Below, piece after piece: positions 45,490 through 56,500 of a DNA stretch of 64,000 bases (position 1 is the first letter of the stretch; every line of letters begins with the position of its first letter). The notes under the pieces were generated by a model. That model saw only the letters and a program-made list of their open reading frames with translations, ran no database searches and was not told the DNA's origin. Both the position numbers and the translations under genes were made by a program. Origin of the DNA: Saturnia japonica (lineage: Eukaryota; Arthropoda; Insecta; Lepidoptera; Saturniidae). The stretch covers positions 20,517,590 through 20,581,589 of the forward strand of contig CM065308.1 in assembly GCA_033032175.1 (NCBI GenBank), given 5' to 3'.

Positions 45490-46881
45490 TAGGGTTGCCA
45501 ACTTTTTTTGGAAGAAAAATAGTGTATTTTTCGAAAAATTGCAAAAAAATAAAGTACTTTTTGGAAAGTTACTAAAAAATAAAGTACACATTTGTTTTTA
45601 ATCACTATTAATCAACTGCTCAAAAAAAGAGTGTAATGTTTACTGGGTTCATGTATGTGAGTTTCTTTATTCCACCTGTGAGCCACCTTCGATATGACTC
45701 ACATGTTTTATAACTATGCTGATTTCGATAAACGGTTCACCGTAGGATTCGAATGTAAAACGACGTTATTTAGAGTCCGGCAGAGAGTATTTCGTGTGTG
45801 TTTCTCGAGTGATTTCTTAGACAGAACTGATATTGCTACCCCGCTTCCGATCTATCCGCCTACACTGCCTTTATCAGCGTGTACCGTTACCGCGAATAGT
45901 GACTGAGCGGGATGGCGAGGCTATAGGGCGCGTACACTCCGCTTTCTCTTTATACAATTAATAAAATTGATGTATCTGTTTGTAATGTCAAAATAACAGA
46001 TTTTTTACTAAATGCATAGGAAATTATATACGATACCAATAACAAAAAGCCCACTTTTAAAATTTTTGTCTGTCTGTTTGTTCCGGGCAATCTCCGAAAC
46101 GGTTGGACCGATTTTAACGGGACTTTCACTGATAGATAGCTGATTATATAGGGAGTAACTTAGGCAATTTTTATTTTAGAAAAAGAGTTAGGGTTCCACA
46201 CAAATAAAAAAACTAGTTATGGTGAATCAATTCGGGCGCTTAAATGGCTTACGCTGAGTAAACCATAAGAGATATAGTAAATTAATGTACTAAACAATTG
46301 TAGACATCTAAAAGACCTACAAAAATGTCCGGGAGAGTATGTTATCTTCTAAGAAACACCCACAATAAGCATTTTTGTCTTTAAAATAGCCGGTAGCGGG
46401 GGAGCAATATTCGCGCGGGCATTCTGTAGTCCACGTGAGCGAAGCCACGGGCACAACTAGTTATTAATATATTTACAAAGGATTACAACTTATTATATTT
46501 TACCTTATTACTACTATATCTTGAGTACACTAGTTCAACTATTTTATAATGTCGCGAACACCACCAAAACATTTAAATGCCTAAACAAAATTGAAAAAAA
46601 AAACCTCCATAGTTTTGTTGAATACATGTAAAACTCAGATGAAAAGATCCTGTAATCTGTGAGACGTGTTGCAAAATATGGCTGACAAAATGAAAATAAA
46701 TTTCAATGATAATTTGCCCTTCTGTTCAATTTAACAAAAGAATATAATATAAGAGTGACAGTTGAATTAGCGATGAAAATATAGTATTTTAAACTATATT
46801 ATTTTTCTATAATATAATATATAGTACAATTGACTAAAATATAGTACGATACTATATAATATAGTACGGGTGACAACCCTA
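45490..46881. mobile_element. Non-autonomous hAT-like element, 1.39 kb
   Basis: Begins TAGGGTTGCCA and ends TGACAACCCTA (inverted with one internal mismatch). An exact 8-base target duplication CTCATATG lies at 45482-45489 and 46882-46889, which is the hAT hallmark. Subterminal sequences rich in AAAGTAC and TATAGTAC repeat at both ends. No transposase. A reverse family T repeat sits inside (46040-46460). Confidence 0.85.
46040..46460 (-). repeat. Repeat family T copy inside the hAT-like element
   Basis: Reverse orientation: TTTTTGTCTGTCTGTTTGTT, GAAACGGTTGGACCGATTTT, GATAGATAGCTGATTATATA, GGCTTACGCTGAGTAAACCA, CACGTGAGCGAAGCCACGGG, CACAACTAGTTA. It is nearly complete and less decayed than the split copy around it. 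Confidence 0.85.
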
Positions 46882-46913
46882 CTCATATGGTTAAACCAGC
46901 GTAAGCCATTTAA

Positions 46914-47329
46914 GGGGCGTTCATGTATTACGTAACGCAATTTTTGAGCTTCCCTCCCTCCTTGTAACGCGCCGTAACATTTTTCTGTACCCTACTCTCC
47001 CGCTCCTTAAACAATATGTAACACCCAAGTCAGAATGAAAGCTTTTATAGGCCAAGAACAGCTGATGATGCAAATCTCCCTGTTCTGAGGATATTACAGT
47101 ATGAACTCACTTTAACAACACTGACTACAGCCATACAGTCGAGGGATTCCCCGTAAAACATAAACGAAAAAGGTTGCGAAAAATTTCCGTTTTTTATTTA
47201 AATTAAAAAAAAAACAATGTTACGTAATGCGTTGTTCGAACCCGCCTCCCGCCCTTGTAATGCATCGGAACATTGTACAAGACCTCCCCACCCCCCCAAA
47301 TTGCGTTACGTAATATTTGAATGCCCCCT
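46914..47329. mobile_element. TTAA-flanked MITE (piggyBac-like), 416 bp
   Basis: Left end GGGGCGTTCATGTATTACGT and the complement of the right end GGGGGCATTCAAATATTACG are inverted repeats over about 30 bases, continuing as AACGCAATTT. TTAA stands at 46910-46913 and 47330-47333. TTAA duplication is typical of piggyBac. No coding sequence. A related copy is at 35300-36229. Confidence 0.7.
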
Positions 47330-47464
47330 TTAAGCCCCCGAATTGATTCACCATTACTAGTTTTTTTTTTGAGCTTCCTACCTAATTATCACAAAACCAC
47401 AATGGCCTAAATTTATTTACGTTATACTAACATAGATGGCAGCATAAATTTAATAACTTTAGGC

Positions 47465-47934
47465 CAGTGTTTTTCAAAGTTTTTCAAAACACGTCCCCCT
47501 AATTTTGAAAAAAATATTATGACCTCTATCCTCCGCTGTTTGTAACCTGTATTTTGTTATGTTACACAAATTCGTAGAATTTATTTATTAATTTTTATAA
47601 TTAGGTATCGACTAAAACATATTTAAGTATATTTTTAAATCGCCAAACGCCGATTTTTTCATTATGTTTAATTCTATCAGTAACAAAACGGGTCCACGAG
47701 GGGAAAAATTAGTTAAAGAATAACTAACCTTCATGTTAATGTAAATGTGACTCACACGTAGGTATTATTTAATTCGTGTTGGTTTGTGTTAACCTGCAAA
47801 TGTCCTTTAATTTACATTTTCCTAAATAAAATATATTTTTAACTTGGTTTTTTTTGTTCTTTGTTACTGAGGATTCGCGGGCTCCTTATAGACGTTTCAC
47901 TAGGGGGCCGCGACGCACACGTTGAAAAACACTG
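47465..47934. mobile_element. hAT-type MITE, 470 bp
   Basis: Ends CAGTGTTTTTCAAAG and GTTGAAAAACACTG are inverted. Flanks CTTTAGGC (47457-47464) and CTTTAAGC (47935-47942) form an 8-bp target duplication with one mismatch. GGGGGCCGCGACGCACACGT near the right end is the only GC-rich part. No transposase. Confidence 0.8.
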
Positions 47935-48476
47935 CTTTAAGCCATCGTGGATTTGTAAAAGAACATTTATAGATTTCATTTAGGCTAATTTACCGAAAAA
48001 ATCAGATAGGCTACTCTGTGGTTCTCGTGACCTCAATTATACTGAAATTAATTTAATAAATATATTTGATAAATAACGCTTACATCAAAAATACATTGCA
48101 ATACGACCATGCCATCAAAAAATACATACCTGGATGAGATCTTTAGGTGTATGGGGTTTTTTATCATTCACTGCATATCTATATGCTTTATTTTTCACAA
48201 TGAGTTTTGATACAAAGTGCGATTTTTTTATTGCCACGTACAAAAATTACATTTCATCTGTCGCTAGTTTATTGTGTTTTTAAAATAGAGATGTCACCAA
48301 TCGGTACTAATCGTAAAACCGTACGAAGTATTATTCCTATTAATAAGTTTTACTGAAAAACTTTAAAGTCATTTTTTTATAGATTAGTTAAATGTAATAT
48401 TAAAGGCATATTTGTAAAATCCGGTTGTATTTCATTTCGTCTAAATATATAAAGTTAAAGTAATTATCTCTTAAAG
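47935..48476. other. A/T-rich intergenic DNA
   Basis: No gene. TTATTGTGTTTTTAAAATAG followed by GATG and CACC, ATCGG, ACTAA (48270-48345) repeats a segment at 39010-39075, so a further short repeat family is present. Confidence 0.4.
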
Positions 48477-48477
48477 C

Positions 48478-48695
48478 TAGCGCGCACGGCTGATTTTTGT
48501 CACGGCGAAAAAAGTAATTTTTTCGATATTTTCGTATTTGTATTGAAAGTTATGATGAATTACTGCGCACTGTACCTGCATTAAACATGCAAAAATACGA
48601 GCATGAGATTGTCTATCCCAGCTGAAGAACGACTCACCATAACATAAGTAAATAAAAAAGAATATTGTCAATTTTGTCAGCCCCGTGCGCGCGCG
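48478..48695. mobile_element. MITE with GCGCGCACGG ends, about 218 bp
   Basis: TAGCGCGCACGGCTGA at the left and CAGCCCCGTGCGCGCGC at the right are imperfect inverted repeats. The interior is A/T-rich and partly palindromic (AAAAAAGTAATTTTTTCG). The target duplication is unclear. Confidence 0.5.
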
Positions 48696-48940
48696 TCTTT
48701 ACTATTACAATATCACCGTAGACGGGGATACAGGAGAGGGGTGAAAATATGTGAAATTGCCCCCCTCTGACTCAAGATCGACGCACTTTATTTTGACCAT
48801 TTTTTTTTAATCAAAGCATTATTCAAATACTACTATAACAAGGATACCAAACTAGAATTTTATAACATTCTATAAATTATAAGTAAAAATTATCCACTCT
48901 GTATCACCGATTCGCCAGAATAAAATTTTATTACGGGATG

Positions 48941-49176
48941 ACTGTTTTAGCGACACAAAATGGCGGCCCATCATGACATTTAGAATTGCCTACTTTTTGT
49001 ACATGAAATAATCTATGTTAAGGTTGGAAAAGGACAGTAAATAATAATTTAAAAAAAAGAATAGTATTATATCCTTTTTAAGTTATAAAAACTTTATTTA
49101 TGCTTTTATAATTCTGGTAAAAAGGCATCCTCATAAGGCGTGATGTGCCGCCATCTTGTATCGCTAAAACAATAGT
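48941..49176. mobile_element. MITE with TTTTAGCGA-type ends, about 236 bp
   Basis: ACTGTTTTAGCGACACAAAA then TGGCGGCCCATCA at the left pair with TGATGTGCCGCCATCTTGTA then TCGCTAAAACAATAGT at the right. The inverted match is about 35 bases with few differences. Confidence 0.65.
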
Positions 49177-50506
49177 CTCTTGTGACAAACGTCAGGAACG
49201 CATTCTTTTACTTGCAGAATTGTAATGTTTTTTCTGTAATATTAACCTTTTGACATTGGAGTTTTATTCTATGACGTCGGCGAAATGTTCAAATACCATG
49301 ATATTCTAAATTTCATATACAAATAAGATATAGATATTTCATATAGATAGGTAAATGTGATTTGTATTTGAATTACATCTTAATATGTATTTTGCTTGTC
49401 CCTTAAACAGGTTCTGAAAATCTGTTTACGACTATTGGTGAGTAGTGGATCGCGGAAAATAGACCGTAAAACCAGATAGAGACATAATAATTTTCCCCCA
49501 AAAAAATTTATTTTAAAACACGACATGTAGTTAAGCTTAATCAATTCAATTTTATTTGAGGTAATTTGAAAATTAAGTCTGGCAACATAATATTATAGCT
49601 AGCGTTGTGTCTCTTAAGTATTTTAGAAAAACCGGTATCTTTTGATATTGTTCTGTCACAATACTTTTTATACAGAACCCTAACGTAGTATTTGAACACA
49701 GACATTTTATAATTAGCGCGCTACATAAATATTTTATACTCCTATGACAATTACTAATATAATCAACATCAATGCCAAAGTTTGTCCCTTTTACTCATTA
49801 AGTCAAACCTAACTCGAGCGAGGAAGACAGAGACGACAACATGAATACCTAAATATCTATCTAGACAACATTTAATCTTACACCTTATAGTACAATATTG
49901 TATTAATGTATTTATTTTTACAAGATAAATACAACACCATAGACTGAAAGGAACTTCATAGTGTATAGAATATAACGTAAAAAGATTCCCACCAATAATG
50001 GTGTATATTTTTTTATTTTTGTACAATACATAGACTAGAGGTAAGTACAGTTGTGGTCAAAAATATTAACGTATTTTCAATCACACAATATCTTATATTA
50101 TAATTAATTACACAGGAAGGACATTTATTTTAAATAACTTAAAGCAATTACATCAATGAAAATTATTTTTTATAACTAAACAGGTATTTTAACATATTTC
50201 TTAACAGTGGGCAAAGCCATAAGACGGTTTTGATCTGAAAGCCAGATAAATCTATTTGTTCTAAAAAAAAAAATTTTTTTGCATATAGGAATGTTTCTAT
50301 ACACGCATGTACAAACGTGTATGACGCTTATTAATATTTATTTTAATAATAATTACGTAAATAATGGATCAATCGATAACATTAGCTCCTGGCTCCTGGA
50401 GATTGTCCGTCCGCCATAATGATGTCACATGATTAATTTAAACTAAATCAATCATTTAATATTTACTAAAGACATTTGTCCACGACAGTACCGTGATTAA
50501 TTAATT
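49177..50506. other. A/T-rich DNA downstream of the SWT1-like gene
   Basis: No gene supported. An ATTAAA on the minus strand (50460-50455) follows the SWT1-like stop by about 50 bases and could be its poly(A) signal. TACAGTTGTGGTCAAAAATA at about 50047 resembles one end of a Tc1-like element without a partner. Confidence 0.35.
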
Positions 50507-53500
50507 TTATGTACTCGTAATATTACTTTTACATACATCTAGTAATTCTGCCAGCTGGGAGAACTTTTCGTATGCTTCTTGGAGCATATTCCTGAAACAG
50601 AAAAAAATGTTTCAATTTTGTTTTACAAATATTTGAAGTGTGGAATAGTGATAATGAGGTATTCGACCGAAATATAGTCTAGAAACATTTGCCGTGGTGT
50701 TTAAGACCTAGCGTAGACTGCGTGACATTTCTAATCTGCCTAACCCTATTGAGAAATGGTTGTATATTGGGTATTAGGAGACCGCTCCCGAAAACGAAGA
50801 CAGACGATAGTACTAATGACACCTTTGATAATGGGTCAGAAAAAAAATCGATATGAAAAAAAATCATATTTTTAAAACGTTTTATTAGCATTATTCGCCC
50901 TCCATCATGTTAGTACAGCCAAATGAAACGATAATTAAACAAAAAAAAATACAACAGCTGACGTCGGGTCAATGGACGCCCGAGCGCAGGCGTGGCCGGC
51001 AGCTAGCGATCGCACAAATACTTATTTACAACATTTGTCTAAATACGTAACTTATCTACTTTGCCACTGTGCTAGTCTCTACCTAGCCGCTTTCAATCCG
51101 ATCAAAGTACCGGGTTCGATTTCCCACTAATAAAAAATTTACATAAATGAAATTTAAATTAAATTTTGTATTTTTAGTAGTATGTATTCTGATGTATTAT
51201 GTATCAATCAGATCAGTTCAGTACTAAGTGATTGCGCCGCACTTGCGCGTCCTTTGACCATAATATAAGCTGTTTTTGGTTTTATATTTCATTGATGGTT
51301 TTTTTTTAGTAAAGTAATTTATTTTTTAAAGTGAAAATTTTATTAGATCGTCTCAAACTTTTTGGTCTGTGTGTTGCATGTCGCGTGACGGTAGGCCGCG
51401 GAGTAGGGATAAAGTGAAAGGCGCTCGCTAGAGCAATGTTGTTATTTATTAAGTTTCACTTTTACCGTGGTTTCATAAAACCACACAATCTTTTTTTTTG
51501 TTTAATTATCGTTTCATATGGCTGTACTAAAATGATGGAGGGTGAATAATACTAATAAAACGTTTTAAAAATATGATTTTTTTTCATATCGATTTTTTTT
51601 TATTGATCGATTGATCGGGGAAGTAAGATTCGGCTGGCATTCTGTGGTCCACGTGAGCGACGCCACGGGCACAGCTAGTTGTAAAATAATTATCGATGGG
51701 CATCCATCTTTCGATGGTCGTTGTATAGCATAGGCGTACCTGCATTTAGTGCAGAATATCCTAATATTGGTCCTGTTGATGAGAGAAGCGTTGTCCTGTA
51801 CAGCTGCAATGCTCACGTGTAAAGCACTCTCGAGCCGCGATATCTTTTCCTCTGAACACGGCTCCGAACAATCTACATTCAACACCCTGTAATAAAAACA
51901 AAACATAAACGGAACCCTCAACCAGATACTACAATTATGCATATCTCTTTCTCTACTTATCTCTCTCTCTCTCTTTCTCCGCATAGCTCCACTTGAAATG
52001 GGGAAATTCAACACCTTAACAACTATAGAATACCAAAAGAGAAGATTTATTGAGAGAGCGAGGTAGTAGAAACAAATCAAGTCCGGTGAATCTGTAAAAG
52101 CCATCAGAGGCTCCAGGGCCCCTAAGGCTAACAGTATAGTCAGTCAGAAAAAAAATGGTAGAAACAAGAAGACAGGATTACAAACACTATACTGTTACTA
52201 TGCCACTTCCCACTTCGCATTTTCCGCGGCTTCGTTCGCATCGTAGTTGCGTTACGAGTATGACCTATCTTTATGGGAAGAGTGAATAGACATCTTTTGG
52301 GTACGCACGTTCCATCGTCCACCTCATCTTTAATTACCATCAGGTGAGATGGAGATCATGCGTTTTCCTGTACAATTAAAAAATTCATAGATCTATCTTA
52401 AAAAAGACTACAAATTTTCATCCCCTTTTTCACCATTTTAGTCATTACTTCCCAGAATTTGATCCTTATTAGCGACACTATCGAATGGTGTAATAATACA
52501 GTGCGTTTCTTTCTTTTCAAAATCAACGAATTCGATTCCCGACAAACAACATTGATTTTTCAAAAATCTTTTGATGCTATTTTAGTTTTTATCAAATTCG
52601 GGCTCGAGACTCTTTTGAGTATTTTTCGTTACTCCTCTCAGTTTTGAATTTGCCCATCTACACCAACTTGAAATTCATCCTGTATAGATTATATGTTTGT
52701 CGGAATGGACCACTTTTTTGTAAAATAAAATTTTCAAATATTGCAACACAGGAATGTCAAATAAATTGGCAATACAGAAAACGTAACCTATGATCGTGTA
52801 AAATCATAAACGATTCAAAAGGATAAAAACTTACCCTTGTATAGCAAAAGCGAGATCACTTATATGGTTTCCGAAGGCTTGAAGCTTGCTCGTTAGTACA
52901 TGGAAGTCTTCCTCGCCAGGTAACTTATCTTCTAAGATGTGTGCGATGCCAAGCCCTGAAGCTAATTTGGCACTGTAAGAATTGATAATATATGCTTTTT
53001 TTGTCTATATAGTATGACACCTCCCATGGGAAGTGTTGGTAATATATTATTTTATTTTATTTTAATATTTTAAGAAAACTTACAGCTAAGTACTTATTTA
53101 AGTTACATGTATAAATTAATGAAGGCCATTTACAAGTTCTCACATATAATTATGTACATATATAAATAAAAAAATAAAGTAGACGGAAAACACAAAAATA
53201 TTAACAAAAGAAATAAGAATTCAAAAGAGCTTTCAACTTCTGCACAGTTGTATCAAATAAATCAACGTCTAAATCACTAACCAATTTATTCATACTGCTG
53301 CTTACTCGAATCAAATAGGAATTTTGTCTGTAGGTAGTTCTAACAATAGGACTATAAAGTATGTTAGGGTTTCTAAAAGATGCTGCCGGTACACGTAAGT
53401 TAATTTTGCTCACTATCTCCGATCAGTCAATTAGGCCATTGAGTATACACAAAAGATATGATACATCAGCTATTTCTCTTCGTGTATACAGCGGGAGCAT

Positions 53501-56500
53501 ATGAAATTTTTTACAGCGCGATGTGTAATCTGGTACAATTATTTCACATTTAAACTGTAGGAAACGAAAAAACCGCTTTTGTATTTTCTCAATGCGTGTG
53601 ATATATATATTATAATTAGGGTTCCAGACTTGAGATGCGTATTCAAGATGGGTTCGAACAAAAGAACAATAAAGAATTTTAAAAGTTTTAACACATTTAA
53701 ATTCATTGGATAATCGAAATACAAACCCTAATGCTTTAGAAGCTTATTTGACAACATTATCAATATGAGTCAAAAATGACACCTAAATCTCTAACAGTAT
53801 TAACTCGTGATAATTTAGTATTTTTAAGAAAGTAATTGTGCAGAATCGGATTGAGTTTACGGGTATATGTTATAACTTGACATTTCGTGACATTTAAATC
53901 TAATTTATTGAGAGTACAATAATTTTGAAACTTATCTAAATCATATTGAATACGAACTACATCGGAAACAGTTTTAACAGGACATATAATTTTAAGGTCA
54001 TCAGCGTAGAGAAGAATTTTGCAAGTGGTAAAACAGGATGGTATATCATTAATAAAAATGTTAAAGAGCAGAGGACCCAATAAAGATCCCTGAGGAACTC
54101 CTGAAGGAATCTGCATCGGCGAAGATGTATAGCCATTTAGAACTACAGTTTGGCATCTGTTCTTGACATAAGATGAAAACCACCTAAACAAATTACCCCG
54201 AATCCCTATATCTCTCAGTTTGCAAAGCAGGATTTCATTATCTATCCTGTCAAATGGTTTACTGAAATCAGTATAAATTACATCTACCTGGGCAGACTCT
54301 GACATGTAGTAAGTTATGTAATCACTAGACAGGATAAGATTTGATGTAGTAGATCTTCCTTTTACAAAGCCATGTTGCCGATCGTTAAGGGAATGTTTAA
54401 GAGAAGGAAAAAGTTGTTTGAAAACTACTTTTTCAAATACTTTAGACAAAATGCAAAGTTTGGAGATGGGTCTGTAGTTAATGACCAAGTCTTTAGAGCC
54501 ATTCTTATGAACAGGCGTAATTAAGGCAGATTTCCATATATTGGGCATTATCCCATCTTTAAGAGAACGGTCATGTAAAAGAGAAAGTGGGACATAAATA
54601 CTATTTGCACACTTAACTATTAAAATGGGAGGTATGTTATCAGGACCTGCAGATTTGTTAAGATCAAGAGTTTCAAGAATTTTTTGTATATCAGAACAGA
54701 CAATTTCAATAGAACTTATATTGGAAGAAGACTCAAGAATGATTGTTGAACCGTCTGTAATAGGTGAAGAATTCTGTGTATTATCTAGAAAAGAAGAATG
54801 AAAATAGTCAGAAAACATGTTACATATGATGTCACCTGATGCAGAAGAAACCAAACCATATTAATTCATCATAGATGGATAAGCATTACACTGGTTTTTA
54901 CTTTTCACATAAGACCAGAACGCTTTGGGAGATTTCAAAATATTAATTTCAATTTGAGAGATATAATTGTGGAACATATCTTTTTCCACATGTTTAGCTC
55001 GTTCCCTTAAAGTTACGAAAGAATTGTGATCAGATAAGTTCTTGTATTTTTTAAACTTTGATAAGAACTTATTATTTTTCTTTCAACACTTTAATGAGCG
55101 AAGATTTATACCAAAGTGGGTATTTATTATTAGGCGTAACAGTTTTCGAGGAAATAAACTTATTTCGTAAACTAGTCAAAGTAGAGTAGAAAAACGAAAC
55201 AGATTCCTCTGTAGATTTAGAGCTAAATTCATTAATTATAATAATCTATAATCATTAGCATTCGATCGAACAATAGTTTTTTTATTTTCAATATATAAAA
55301 CGGGACATTGTTCCCCCCAGTCGTCCCTCGACGGGCTGAAATATCTTCCGTACTAAAAAACAGTCGTTAATGAAATGATTAATTTGTTTTTTTTAATCGG
55401 TTACTACCGATTGTTCAAAATACCAGTGTTCTACCAAAACTATCCGCCGGTAATAATTTTGCCCTCCCATTCAATCAATCACACCTCCCTATTCAATTAT
55501 AGACACAGTCATAATATTCATACACAATATTTTTCTGGTAGGAATACACTTTGCTATTCGATTGTATAATGCGTAATGTTCTTGGAGTATCTATTAAAAT
55601 AAATTCTAATAAAATAAATAAATATGCAGATTTTCATTTACACTGCGCTATGTCACATAGCCTGGTGCTTACTTAATATTTGATTTAATAATAATACAGT
55701 ATCGCCACAACCTTAAAACGAAATATCTCTGAAACAAAATCAGTTTTCCTCAAAATCCGAAATAAAATAAAATATTGGACTACAATAATTCCAAAAAACC
55801 TTTCCAAAGACTACTGAAAAACTGTACCCCGAAAACCGTAATTTTACAGAAACGATTGCCAGTATCGGTGAATCGATAAAAAAAATATTTAAAAGTAATT
55901 GGAAGTTGGTCGGTGAATCGATAAAAAAAATCTTTAAAAGTAATTGGAAGTTGGAAGTCACCTGTCTTATCACTTTAAAAACTCCCAGGAATGTTTGGAA
56001 CCTAAAAACGGATATGATGAAATAGATTGACAAAGAAAGCAAACTAAACACATGTGAAAGTATATACGGTACTTATAACAAAAAACCAATTCATTAAACC
56101 TTTTGTCTGTCTGATTGTTCCGGGTAATCCCCGAAACGGTTGGACCTATTTGGACGGAACGTTCTATGACAGATAGCTGATGTTATAAGGAGTAACTTAG
56201 GCTACTTCTATTTTAGGAAAAAAAGTGTACCGCGCAAGTACATTCGGAAAAACGTCGATTTTGGGGTGCTTAAATGGCTTACACTGAGTAAACCATAAGA
56301 CATCCATCCATGTGTAATTAATGTTGTACATAATTGTAGATATTAAAAAGACATAAAAAAGTTAGCGAGAGCATTATGTCTATCTTCTAAAGATCTCCCA
56401 CAATTAGCATTTTTGTCCTTAAAAAACCGGGAGCGGGGGTTGGGAGGATTCGATATAAAATTCTATAAACACTTACCAATAGCTGGAGTAGACTGTCCAG

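Larger units (their letters stand above)
43760..47385 (+). repeat. Repeat family T copy split by three insertions
   Basis: Pieces 43760-43887, 45481-45489, 46890-46913 and 47334-47385 rejoin into family T order: CCCGCTCCCGG, GAACTACAATTATCTAGTAC, TCTCATATGGTTAAACC, CAGCGTAAGCCATTTAA, AATTGATTCACCATTACTAG. The insertions are a Tc1 element, a hAT-type element and a TTAA-flanked MITE. This repeat was therefore the oldest layer. Confidence 0.8.

Noticed and set aside
50047..50080. Tc1-like element starting TACAGTTGTGGTCAAAAATA
   Set aside because: No complementary end or transposase was found downstream within the window, so it is at best a solitary end.
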